Assembly (NCBI GenBank): GCA_016711125.1
Contig: JADJTQ010000005.1
Location: 496,001-560,000 of the forward strand
Length of the DNA: 64,000 bases
Direction: 5' to 3'
Source of the DNA: Saprospiraceae bacterium
GTDB lineage: Bacteria > Bacteroidota > Bacteroidia > Chitinophagales > Saprospiraceae
Below, in pieces: positions 36,841 to 45,819 of this stretch. The notes under the pieces are model-generated. The model saw only the letters and a list, made by a program, of their open reading frames with translations, made no database searches and was not told the DNA's origin. Each line of letters starts with the position of its first letter. Position 1 is the stretch's first letter. A program made the position numbers and the translations under genes.

Positions 36841-37056
36841 ATGAAGATAATTCTTGGCTTTTTATTTACTCTGTTCGCATTTTTAAATGTTGACGCACAG
36901 TGTCCGGAGAAGGGATATTTGTATTATATGTATGCTCCCGATACTTATGCTGCAGGATGCAGCAACCAGTGCTGGGAAAAAAATAGCTATTGGCAAATGA
37001 GAAGGGGGTCGATAGCGTTGTCGTTCCCGAAGAAAGCCTTCTCCTGCTGGCTATGA
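36841..37056 (+). CDS. Small secreted Cys-containing protein, possibly frameshifted
   Basis: A 71-codon frame begins with a clear signal peptide (MKIILGFLFTLFAFLNVDAQ) and then CPEKGYLYYMYAPDTYAAGC with further Cys residues. If one base in the G-run near 36996-37001 is removed, the frame continues to about 37100 as VVVPEESLLLLAMIIHLSEQ. The gene may therefore be truncated in this sequence. It ends just before the CotH-like lipoprotein gene on the same strand and could be its partner. No family is recognised. Confidence 0.4.
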   Translation: MKIILGFLFTLFAFLNVDAQCPEKGYLYYMYAPDTYAAGCSNQCWEKNSYWQMRRGSIALSFPKKAFSCWL

Positions 37057-37099
37057 TAATTCACTTATCGGAGCAAGAAACTTTCCATATATTATCGGG

Positions 37100-38191
37100 A
37101 TGAATCTCCAAATGGCTGACCAGTTCCTACATCATTACATTTTCGCTTTGTCCTGGCAAAGATATTTCAGGCTGTGTCTGATTCTTTTCAATGTTCTTGC
37201 TTTGGGAAGTATTCTCTCATGTAGTATAGAGAAAGAAACAAAGGATAAAGATGGACCCGGTTTCCTGGCTGCTATACAAAATGATAGCATACTGGATCTC
37301 ACGCTTTCCTTCAGCCAAAGTGATCTTGAGCAGCATCTGGAAGATGAACGTAAAATAGACGGAACCATGACTTTGGGAAGGGAAGAACCGGTGCCCATTC
37401 GTTTGGCAAGCCGCGGTGTGACCCGAAAAAAGATTTGTGACTTTCCCCCCTTGCATGTTTATTTGCCAGACTCCATGGCTTTGGTGTTGGGTTGGGGGGC
37501 ATACAAGAAATATAAATTGGTGACGCATTGTCACAAGAATAATGATGACGATGACCTTTTGCTGCGGGAATTTCTAGTGTATCAGATGTATCATTTGATA
37601 ACACCGGTTTCGTTAAAGGTTCAACTGTGTCGGTCTTGGTACTACACCGAATCAGACTCAATTCGTCATTTCTCTTTTTTTATCGAGGATGAAGATGAAA
37701 TGAGCTATCGGGTGGGAGGGGATCTTCTGGAAGACGCAATAAAGGAACTGCCACCAGTGGATAAAGTGCAATATCAAAATTTGGTTTTATTTCAATATAT
37801 GATCGGAAACACAGACTGGAATCTGACCCAGCGTCATAATATCAAATTTATCAAGATCGATGACAATCCTTATCTCACACCAGTACCTTATGATTTTGAC
37901 TACTCAGGCTTAGTTAATGCACCATATGCCACACCTTATCCTACATTACCTATTAAGCATGTTCGTGAACGACTGTGGCAATATCGTGGCCAATCGGAGG
38001 ATGATCTTTCTGTAAGCGTTAGTCTTTTCATTGCTAAAAAGCATGAATTACTGCAGCTAATCGATCTCTCGAATTATGTGTCTGATTCTTCGAAAAAAGA
38101 TATGCTTGATTACGTTTTATCTTTTTATCAACAAATTGAGCAACCGGGAGGAATCGGTCAATTGATGAAGATGAAATCTAAATTAGAGTAG
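37100..38191 (+). CDS. CotH-like lipoprotein, paralogue 1
   Basis: A 363-residue protein with a long N-region, one hydrophobic helix and a possible lipobox ILSC at residue 41. The mature part has the conserved blocks CDFPPLHVYLPD, YKLVTHCHKN, LREFLVYQMYHLITPVSLKV, FQYMIGNTDWNLTQRHNI and PVPYDFDYSGLVNAPYA. The last two resemble the catalytic NTDW...DFD region of CotH-type protein kinase folds and are widespread in Bacteroidota hypothetical proteins. A second copy is at 59916-60922. It is probably surface or periplasmic. Kinase activity is inference. Confidence 0.7.
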   Translation: MNLQMADQFLHHYIFALSWQRYFRLCLILFNVLALGSILSCSIEKETKDKDGPGFLAAIQNDSILDLTLSFSQSDLEQHLEDERKIDGTMTLGREEPVPIRLASRGVTRKKICDFPPLHVYLPDSMALVLGWGAYKKYKLVTHCHKNNDDDDLLLREFLVYQMYHLITPVSLKVQLCRSWYYTESDSIRHFSFFIEDEDEMSYRVGGDLLEDAIKELPPVDKVQYQNLVLFQYMIGNTDWNLTQRHNIKFIKIDDNPYLTPVPYDFDYSGLVNAPYATPYPTLPIKHVRERLWQYRGQSEDDLSVSVSLFIAKKHELLQLIDLSNYVSDSSKKDMLDYVLSFYQQIEQPGGIGQLMKMKSKLE

Positions 38192-38199
38192 TTAGGTAT

Positions 38200-40063
38200 T
38201 TAATCGAAACTCCTGATATTTTCCTTTTGCCAGCGCTCGAGAAAGTCGGACAATTTGAGGGAATCCATTTCTGCAAGGTATTGGTTGTCTAATTGCGCTA
38301 TATTCTCTTCTGCGGTATTATTATATCGAATGGCAGGTATCGAATCCGGGCTGATCAAGATATTTTCACGGACGATATTTTTTCCCGCCCGATGAAATCG
38401 CAATGGAGATTTAGCAATATGGTAAATTAAGTTTTTTTCGATGGTGATGCCGGTGCTCCCTTCATCAATAAACATGCCATTGCTTTCAGCACGACCTGCA
38501 TTAATATCAACATCATGAATGCAATTGCCCGATATGAGACTTCCCGGCTGTTTACCAAGCATGTAAATGCCGCCACCATCACTAAGCATTTTCATAATGG
38601 TATAAATATGATTGCCGATGATCTGATTTCCCTGACATGGCGTATCCTCTGGGCTCCACATCCATCCCGCAGAAATACCGGTATACGGCAAATCGTAGAT
38701 TTCATTATCGACAAGTTTGGTTCCTGCAGTGAGTCCACACCAAATGCCGACAGCCCCGTAGAATTGTTGTCCTGCTTTTGAAATTTTGCTATTCGAGACT
38801 TCATTTCCCCAGGCAATCTGCTCCGGTGCTTTCTTCCACCAGGGTACTTCTTCGATCAGCCGATCTTGTCCCTCACCGATCATGATGGCATTCCCCGAAA
38901 TATCACTGAATTCACAGTGATTGATGATGCAGTTTTTTGATCCGGTGCCCAAGTGCAGACCAGATCCGCCAAGTTGGCTAAAGTGACAGTTCTCAAAAAC
39001 AATATTTTGAGCCCATTGTGCATCTACTGCACTACTGATGATTTCCCATTCAGTTTTGGCGGAGACCCGATCATAATGGCAGGCTTGGATGCCTGCATAT
39101 CTATTATCATGTATTTGAAACGCACAATATTTAAGGTCTAGATTTCTAAATTCAAGGTTCCTAACCGGGTTTTTTTCGGTACCCTGGACATTAATAAGGT
39201 TTTCTGAAAAAGGGGCGACGATTTGAAGTGAATCAGGCAGACTACCATTTGGTAGTTTTAAAAATAAAATATGTTGATCGACATCCAGATACCATTCATA
39301 GTCCTGATCCAGGAATGCGAGATCATTTTCCAGGAAGTATCTGGGATGTGGCTCCCAATTATCCAGGTTGAAAAAAGCAAGAGATCTGGCACCAATTGAA
39401 TCTATTGCAGTGATGCGTCGATTTGCAAAATCAATTTCTTTTAAACCTATTCTGGTAACGGACCAGTCGTGAAAGAATACCAGCTCAACATTTTCTACAA
39501 GATTTGGCTGAGGAAAATCATTCTCGCTGAATAGAAAATTCGTGCGCCGGTCATTGCCAGCTTCCAACATTTCTAAAAAACCACGGTTGGGATGTCTCGC
39601 TCGTGATACCCGTTGATTATCAATGAACAATTCTCTAAAAGTCCAATTTCCAAGGTTTGCTTCGGAGATCTTTGTTTTCCAGATACCAGTGCTGATATCT
39701 AGATGCCAGTGGCGAAGGACCACACCTCCGTTTATAACTGGCTTTGCTTCACCCTTTGAACGATATATGATTTTATGGTCACCTTGCCCAGATCTCGGGG
39801 CCAAAAATAAGCGGTTGATTTACAGTATAGATTCCCTGATTGATCCACACTTGGATGTCCTTTTTTTGACCCTTCTTCAAAAGACTATGCACTTCGGCAC
39901 GAGCTCTTTCCAGGGACGCAAATGGCCGCTTTTGAGTTCCTTGATTAGCATCGTTTCCAAGTGGATACACAAACAGATTGGTTCGATCCTGACAAGCGAA
40001 AAAGAAGAGGAGAATGAAGAATCCTAGATGAAGTTTTGATTGGGAAACCCTAAATTCTGACAT
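38200..40063 (-). CDS. Right-handed parallel beta-helix lipoprotein, frameshifted in this sequence
   Basis: The reconstructed protein is about 620 residues. The N-terminus (40063) has a lipobox FFFACQDR. It continues VYPLGNDANQGTQKRPFASLERA, the common start of secreted beta-helix proteins, and QVWINQGIYTV. After a one-base shift near 39794-39800 (a C-run on the coding strand) it reads GQGDHKIIYRSKGEAKPVINGG. The rest has many short strands with Asn and Gly turns (NCHFSQLGGSGLHLG, NHIYTIMKMLSDGGGIYML), typical of pectin-lyase-like or periplasmic beta-helix enzymes. It is followed on the same strand by a CBM9-like gene upstream, suggesting joint action on a polysaccharide. The substrate is unknown. 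Confidence 0.85.
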
Positions 40064-40076
40064 CTAAATAGGTAGT

Positions 40077-40802
40077 TTACATAAACTTCAACTGCCCAAA
40101 AAATTCAGGTAAATGAAAATTTGGTTTTGGATTTTCGACTGGTGCCCAGGTGAGCCAATGGGGATGAGAGGTGTCATCCGCACATTTGTAAAGATTGGCC
40201 CGCCAAATCGTGCCTGATTGGGGTCTTGTCAGGTCATGATATTTCGTCAATATGCTGAAGGGAATACGATATTCCACGGTCCAGGTTGTGGGATCTTGAA
40301 TTTCCTCAAGGACTTGTTTCGGCAAGCTGTGAGCTACCGAAATCTGATCTATATCCTCTTCGGAGATTTGCACACTACCAGTTCTAGGTTTTTCCTGATG
40401 ATGAAATAGCATGGTGCCTCCGCAGTTCATTTCTAAATTGAAGTAACCCTGATTGCTATGATTTTCAGGGCTGAAAAAGAATTCCACGCAACTATCCTTG
40501 TACACCCCATCCTGATGTTTTTTAGCCACTGCCCGGATATATTGGTCTTCTACCCGAAAGATCACGTAAATAGCCAGATCATCATAAGCCAGTTTAGCCT
40601 GGACAGAGGGAAAATGAGCAGGCTCTTCACCCATGTATCGCTTTATTTCTAAAGCATCAATTTTCTGCCAGATCTCCTTCTCCCAATCGGCATCAATGGT
40701 CAGGGAACTACTAATTTTGGTTACGTTGTAGATTGATTCTTTAAGGGTGGAAGGTTGCATAAAGGTCAGGAAGATTAGAAAAGATAAAGTGGAAACTTGC
40801 AT
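40077..40802 (-). CDS. CBM9-like secreted protein
   Basis: A 241-residue protein with a signal peptide (residues 1-19) and one carbohydrate-binding module family 9-like domain (SLTIDADWEKEIWQKIDALEI ... HPHWLTWAPVENPKPNFHLPEFFGQLKF). It shows the typical VEFFFSPENHSNQGYFNLEMN. It lies 13 bases upstream of the beta-helix gene, and the two are likely one operon. No catalytic residues are expected; it should bind sugar chains outside the cell. The start at 40802 gives the signal peptide directly. Confidence 0.82.
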   Translation of the reverse strand: MQVSTLSFLIFLTFMQPSTLKESIYNVTKISSSLTIDADWEKEIWQKIDALEIKRYMGEEPAHFPSVQAKLAYDDLAIYVIFRVEDQYIRAVAKKHQDGVYKDSCVEFFFSPENHSNQGYFNLEMNCGGTMLFHHQEKPRTGSVQISEEDIDQISVAHSLPKQVLEEIQDPTTWTVEYRIPFSILTKYHDLTRPQSGTIWRANLYKCADDTSHPHWLTWAPVENPKPNFHLPEFFGQLKFM

Positions 40803-41032
40803 ATGGTGGAGCCAATTAACTGAGATTAAAAATTATTAGAAATAGAAGACTATCTACACAGGGTCAAGTATTTGCTGAAATTGTCCTTGCCTGTCAGGAT
40901 AATTCTCTTTTGAACAAGATACCGTATAAATCGGGATTTAGAAAATTAAATTATTGCACGAATTGCATCAATAATTCCCGGTTGGTTGATACTTTCATAA
41001 TTGATACCTTCGCACCTTCAAAAAATCGCAAT

Positions 41033-41966
41033 GTGCGTAAAATAACTAAAGAAGACTGGCTCATTAGTGGATCATTTCTGACGATCTACGTTGTTTGGGG
41101 TGCCACCTATCTCTTCGTTTCATTTGCGGTTAGGCAGATCATGCCTTTTTATTTGTCTGGTATTCGGTTTTTATCAGCGGCCCTACTATTGTTGCTGATC
41201 GGATTTTTTGGCAGGTAGAATTCAGCTGCCAACCAGAGCGCAAGCTGGCAATGCACTGGGTGTTGGAGTTTTCTTTCTGGGTGTCGGAGCCACCGGCGTA
41301 GCGTGGGCACTAAAAACGGTCGATTCGGGTTTTGCAGCGCTACTGATTTCAGCAGAACCATTGATCGTTGTTTTGATGCTCTGGGTATTGAATCGCAGAC
41401 CACCGACCCTACTATCGTTTTTTGGTATCGCCCTGGGCATGACTGGCATCTATGTCTTGGTTAGTCAACAAGACATCGTGGTTGGCCAGAATCACTGGCT
41501 CGGGATTTTCGCTATTGTGACCAGTATGATTTGTTGGGGTGCCGGATCGATATTCATTTCGCGCTCCGATATGCCAAAGAGTTCGTTTGTAAACAATGCT
41601 ATGCAAATGATTGCAGGTTGTCTATTTGCTTTTCTCGTGAGTCTTTTAATCGAACCTGCATCGGTGCCGGTGAGTGGTTGGAACACCATGACCCTTTACT
41701 CAGTACTTTTTCTTGTTTTGTTTGGAAGTGCTTTGGCCTTTTCCGCTTTTAATTATTTACTGACTAAGGTCTCCCCAGAAAAGGTAGCAACGGGTACCTA
41801 TGTCAATCCAATCGTTGCCTTACTACTAGGTTGGCTTTTTAATGGAGAAATCGTGACTTTGCAGTCCATGATTGCTGCAGCAATTATGCTCACCGGGGTT
41901 TACTTTATTAATGTTGCAAAAAGTAGAAGAGCGAGTAAAAGAACCATAGTTATGAAGAGAGTCTGA
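41033..41966 (+). CDS. EamA/DMT family transporter, frameshifted in this sequence
   Basis: The reconstructed protein has about ten membrane helices (EamA duplicated fold). The first part includes FLTIYVVWGATYLFVSFAV and LSGIRFLSAALLLLL. The second includes ALGVGVFFLGVGATGVAWA, LLISAEPLIVVLM and VATGTYVNPIVALLLGWLF. One base too many in the T-run at 41204-41209 separates them; removing it gives LIGFLAGRIQLPT. No ATG precedes the first helix in frame. A GTG at 41033 is the best start, and a TTG at 40910 is also in frame. It probably exports metabolites such as amino acids, but the substrate is unknown. Confidence 0.8.
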
Positions 41967-42318
41967 TGTCTTAGTAACCTGACGTTTTCCACAGATTCAT
42001 GTCTGAATAACGGTGCAACGATGCTTTCTTAAGTGTATCAAAATGCTTCAATCCTCTCTGCAATGCACTCACTCCGCACATAATTTCTAAACTTTTCAAG
42101 AATACTTGTAGAATCGCTGAATTTTCTTTTTGAGATTAAATCGTTGATAATCAATACTTTAATCGACAACAAATGACAACAATCGTTTGTATCCGCTTGT
42201 AAACGAAAGTAAACATTTAATAACCGAATGAATGCTGGACCAGACCGCAACTTTGTGAAGTCATCGAAATAATCGGTGATAGAGATTCAAAAATTTCTAA
42301 CAAATAAAATTTTAAGTC
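41967..42318. other. Intergenic region before ssb
   Basis: About 350 bases. It should contain the ssb promoter. A minus-strand frame at 42038-42250 lacks any recognisable feature. No RNA element was found. Confidence 0.45.
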
Positions 42319-42669
42319 ATGAAAAACTTAGTAAACAGAGTTCAGCTTATTGGTCATTTAGGAAGAGACACTGAAGCCATCGATCTTGGTAATGGAAAGA
42401 GGCTGGCGAAAGTCACCCTTGCAACCAACAATTCCTTTGTCGGAAAAGATGGCAACAAAGTAGAAAACACAGATTGGCATAATCTCGTTGCCTGGGGTAA
42501 AACTGCAGAACTGCTTACCTCGTTGGGCACCAAGGGAGCAAAAATGGCGGTCATGGGAAAGATCAGTACCCGCAACTATGAGGACAAAGAAGGGGTCAAA
42601 AAATACGTGACCGAAATTGTCGTCGATGAATTTATGATGGTGGGAGAGAAGGCGGCAAAACCTTTTTAG
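42319..42669 (+). CDS. ssb: Single-stranded DNA-binding protein
   Basis: A 116-residue OB-fold protein with NRVQLIGHLGRDTEAI, TLATNNSF, WHNLVAWGKTAELL and GKISTRNYEDKEG, all typical of SSB. It is shorter than classic 150-180-residue SSB and lacks the acidic DDDIPF tail. It may therefore be an accessory paralogue not recruiting the usual SSB partners. It binds ssDNA in replication or repair. A strong terminator follows directly, so it is monocistronic. The next gene is the GxxExxY protein. Confidence 0.92.
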   Translation: MKNLVNRVQLIGHLGRDTEAIDLGNGKRLAKVTLATNNSFVGKDGNKVENTDWHNLVAWGKTAELLTSLGTKGAKMAVMGKISTRNYEDKEGVKKYVTEIVVDEFMMVGEKAAKPF

Positions 42670-42686
42670 TCATCAACCATTTACAG

Positions 42687-42721
42687 AAAAGGGTATGGCA
42701 AATTGTCATACCCTTTTTTTT
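42687..42721 (+). terminator. Intrinsic terminator after ssb
   Basis: A perfect 11-bp stem, AAAAGGGTATG / CATACCCTTTT, has a 9-base loop and is followed by a T-run reaching 42721. It lies 18 bases after the ssb stop. Confidence 0.9.
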
Positions 42722-42744
42722 GAGCTATTCAACTGATTATTACC

Positions 42745-43131
42745 ATGACTGAAAATCAACTGGCAACTACTTCTGTTGACATTGCCTATCACATTCACAA
42801 AGAACTTGGTCCAGGCCTTCTGGAAAGCGTTTATGAGGCGGCTATGGTTTTTGAGTTATTGAGAAGAAATATCAATTTTAGTCGACAAAAGGCAATTGAC
42901 GCCCAATATAAGGGCGAATCTCTAGGCCTCGGATTTAGAGCTGACATTATTTTGGAGAATAAACTGATCGTGGAAATAAAATCGGTGGAACATATTCTGG
43001 AAGTACATCATAAGACGGTGCTCACCTATATGAAGCTTACAGATATTAAACTGGCTCTCCTGATAAATTTCAATGTAAATCTAATCAAAAAGGGAATCCA
43101 TCGAAAGATTCTCGGTAATCTGGAGTCATGA
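42745..43131 (+). CDS. GxxExxY protein (PDDEXK_3 nuclease-like)
   Basis: A 128-residue protein with the family motif LGPGLLESVYEAA (GxxExxY) at about residues 21-33. A PD-(D/E)xK-like core FRADIILENKLIVEIKS follows, with the Asp and E-x-K of the nuclease fold. The rest, TVLTYMKLTDIKLALLINFN, is the conserved C-terminal helix and strand. Members are very common in environmental genomes, and a biochemical role is not established. It starts 24 bases after the ssb terminator. The stop codon is followed within 3 bases by the nine-copy hairpin array. Confidence 0.9.
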   Translation: MTENQLATTSVDIAYHIHKELGPGLLESVYEAAMVFELLRRNINFSRQKAIDAQYKGESLGLGFRADIILENKLIVEIKSVEHILEVHHKTVLTYMKLTDIKLALLINFNVNLIKKGIHRKILGNLES

Positions 43132-43133
43132 GA

Positions 43134-44010
43134 AACAAACACTTGGTGTACTTTGTGTCTCTGCGGGAAATAACCGGACTAATAGTTTTGATCCCACAAA
43201 GGCACTAAGCGCACAAAGAAATTTGACATTCAGACAAACACTTGGTGTACTTTGTGTCTCTGCGGGAAATAACCGGACTAACAGTTTTGATCCCACAAAG
43301 GCACTAGGCGCACAAAGAAATTCGACTTCAGAAACAAACACTTGGTGTACTTTGTGTCTCTGTGGGAAAAAACCGGACTAACAGTTTTGATCCCACAAAG
43401 GCACTAAGCGCACAAAGAAATTCGACTTCAGAAACAAACACTTGGTGTACTTTGTGTCTCTGTGGGAAATAACCGGACTAACAGTTTTGATCCCACAAAG
43501 GCACTAGGCGCACAAAGAAATTCGACTTCAGACAAACACTTGGTGTACTTTGTGTCTCTGTGGGAAAAACCGGACTAACAGTTTTGATCTCACAAAGGCA
43601 CTAGGCGCATAAAGAAATTAGACTTCAGAAACAAAGACTTGGTGTACTTTGTGTCTCTGTGGGAAAAACCGGACTAACAGTTTGATCCCACAAAGGCACT
43701 AAGCGCATAAAGAAATTCGACTTCAGAAACAAACACTTGGTGTACTTTGTGTCTCTGTGGGAAAAAACCGGACTAACAGTTTTGATCCCACAAAGGCACT
43801 AAGCGCACAAAGAAATTTGACATTCAGACAAACACTTGGTGTACTTTGTGTCTCTGTGGGAAATAACCGGACTAACAGTTTTGATCCCACAAAGGCACTA
43901 AGCGCACAAAGAAATTCGACTTCAGAAACAAACACTTGGTGTACTTTGTGTCTCTGCGGGAAATTAACGATTATCTGAAATTCCCCACTAAGGCACCAAG
44001 GACACAAAGC
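43134..44010. repeat. Tandem array of nine ~99-base imperfect hairpin units
   Basis: Nine copies begin with CTTGGTGTACTTTGTGTC at 43142, 43241, 43341, 43441, 43539, 43638, 43736, 43835 and 43935, a period of 98-100 bases. In each unit a 27-base left arm (e.g. 43241-43267) is complementary to a right arm (43291-43317) at about 21 of 27 positions, with a ~23-base loop holding ACCGGACTAACAG and a short spacer. The last unit has a different loop, but its 3' arm (up to about 44010, CCAAGGACACAAAG) still matches the left arm. Some open frames in both directions arise only from the repeat length. It lies between the GxxExxY gene and ppk2. Confidence 0.9.
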
Positions 44011-44059
44011 ATGTATTGGGTAGGAGATCATTTTGAACAAATTTGACTAAACCCTCCAA

Positions 44060-44821
44060 TTAATATGGTTTAAAAGGAAAAATACAATCCTCATCCGGGT
44101 TTTGGATTTCATTCGATTTACCATCATATGACACCAAAGAAAGAATATATCGCATGGCCTGAATACGGGCATATTCCCGCTCTTCACATCTGATAATGAT
44201 CCAGGGGCAATCCAGAGTATGCGTCTTGTTAAAGATCTCCAATTTATAGTGGGTGAATTCATCCCATTTCTCCTGGGCAGCGAGATCGACTGGACTTACT
44301 TTCCACCTTTTTAAGGGACTCATAAGTCTCTCCTGAATGCGCTCTGCTTGGGTGTCATACTCGATGCTAAACCAGAATTTCACCACCAGTATTCCATCAT
44401 CAACTAACATTTTCTCTACGGGATTGACCTGCTTCATAAACAGCTTATACTGGTCCTCGGTACAAAATCCCATGACGGGCTCAACGACTCCACGATTATA
44501 CCAACTGCGATCAAAAAAGACGATTTCACCGACATTCGGTAACTCTTTGAGATATCGTTGAAAATACCATTGGCCCCTCTGATTTTCAGAGGGTTTGCCA
44601 AGAGCTACAACCCGATATTCCCGGGGATTTAGAAATTGCGTAAAACGAAAAATTGCCGATCCTTTTCCAGCCGTATCCCTGCCTTCAAAAATAATGAGAA
44701 GTCTTAGATGGTTTTCGCTGATATATTTTTGCAGCTTGACCATTTCCACCTGCAATAAATACAACTCAGGAATGTATTTTTCATTAATTTGATAATGCTC
44801 CTCAATCGATTCTTTTCGCAT
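44060..44821 (-). CDS. ppk2: Polyphosphate kinase 2
   Basis: A 253-residue PPK2-family kinase. Walker A is EGRDTAGKGSAIFRF, the lid and substrate region is LGKPSENQRGQWYFQRY, and Walker B is VFFDRSWYNRGVVEPVMGF. The end has SPVDLAAQEKWDEFTHYK. It uses polyphosphate to phosphorylate nucleotides; class I, II or III cannot be assigned by sight alone. It is a single-domain form. It is convergent with the GxxExxY array. A terminator of the upstream operon lies between it and the sugar isomerase gene, so ppk2 has its own promoter there. Confidence 0.93.
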   Translation of the reverse strand: MRKESIEEHYQINEKYIPELYLLQVEMVKLQKYISENHLRLLIIFEGRDTAGKGSAIFRFTQFLNPREYRVVALGKPSENQRGQWYFQRYLKELPNVGEIVFFDRSWYNRGVVEPVMGFCTEDQYKLFMKQVNPVEKMLVDDGILVVKFWFSIEYDTQAERIQERLMSPLKRWKVSPVDLAAQEKWDEFTHYKLEIFNKTHTLDCPWIIIRCEEREYARIQAMRYILSLVSYDGKSNEIQNPDEDCIFPFKPY

Positions 44822-44851
44822 TTTATTAGGTAGAATTTGCTATAAAAGAAC

Positions 44852-44881
44852 AAGGGGCACACAATTAGTTTGATGCCCCTT
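44852..44881 (-). terminator. Intrinsic terminator of the isomerase/oxidoreductase unit
   Basis: An 8-bp perfect stem AAGGGGCA / TGCCCCTT with a 14-base loop is followed on the minus strand by GTTCTTTTAT. It lies 30 bases downstream of the TIM-barrel gene stop. Confidence 0.65.
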
Positions 44882-44911
44882 ATTACACTTTTTTAATTAG
44901 CTGTTTTTTGG

Positions 44912-45804
44912 CTACAAGGCATATATCCGATCCATTCTTTCAGCAATATCCTTTAGTCGTACCCGATTTCCTCCTGGTACCTCGGCAGATCCCCAGCCTG
45001 AATAACCTACCTCTCTCAATGCTTTATTGACCTGAGCCCAATCACAATCTCCATCACCAATTTCAACGTCAAAACCCTTCCAGATTCCCTCTTCCTGTTG
45101 TTTTTTACGACTATATTCTTTGACGTCTACTTTAAGTATCCTGCTGCCAAGGGTTTTAATCCATTGCTCTGGCCAGCCATAACGTACTACATTGCCGACA
45201 TCCATATACCAGCCGATATGATCACTGTCAAATTGATCAATGTATTGAGCTGCCTCCATTGGACTTAAAAGGAAATTGTTCCAGACATTTTCAATGGCAA
45301 TCTTAATCCCCGTTTTGTGTGCCTCAGGAAGAATTTTCTTAATTTCTGCCACCGACCTGCTCCAGGCTTCATCGTATGATACTTCTTTGCTGACCACTGC
45401 TGGAACCAGCAGCACCGTAGTACCTCCATAAAGTTTGCACTTATGCAGCGCATCAATCATCGAATCAGTACAAACTTTTCGTACCGAAGGATCCGGATGT
45501 GACATGGGTGATTTCCAATGAATGGAATTCACGACACAGGGATGAGGATTTCGCTAGCATCTCTTGCTGCCAGAATTTCCTTTTCGGTCAAATCATTAGG
45601 GCTATCCAGTTCCACCCCGTCAAATCCCAGTTCTTTCAGCATTTTAAACTTGTCAACCAAAGGTACGTCCTCTACGATCATACCAAACTTCATGCTCTTC
45701 TTATGAAGGGGCCGGTCAGCAAGTGGTGTTGATTTGAGCAAAGGACTAGATGAGACAGCGATGGTAGCCATGGCTGTATGCTGAAGAAAATTTCTTCGAT
45801 TCAT
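44912..45804 (-). CDS. Exported TIM-barrel sugar phosphate isomerase/epimerase-like protein, frameshifted
   Basis: The reconstructed protein is about 298 residues. It begins MNRRNFLQHTAMATIAVSSS, a Tat-like signal. The AP endonuclease 2-like barrel follows with GFDGVELDSPND, IKIAIENVWNNFLLSP, DHIGWYMDVGNVVRYGWP and GWGSAEVPGGNR. A one-base deletion near 45537 breaks the frame; adding a G gives the expected ILIPGVVNSIHW. Members isomerise keto sugars or act on inositol derivatives. It follows a Gfo/Idh/MocA gene by 16 bases, so the two are cotranscribed and likely act on the same sugar pathway in the periplasm. Confidence 0.85.
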
Positions 45805-45819
45805 TGAATGAGGATCTGT

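Noticed and set aside
42038..42250. Minus-strand 70-codon frame before ssb
   Set aside because: It has no signal, domain or conserved pattern, and lies in the expected promoter region of ssb.
43134..44010. CRISPR array
   Set aside because: The period is ~99 bases, the spacers are not unique, no Cas genes are near, and arms plus loop are repeated together. It does not fit the CRISPR pattern.
43126..44040. Open frames of 71-105 codons on both strands in the hairpin array
   Set aside because: They arise because the repeat period is near a multiple of three and they repeat the same peptide words in each unit. The units are non-coding hairpins.
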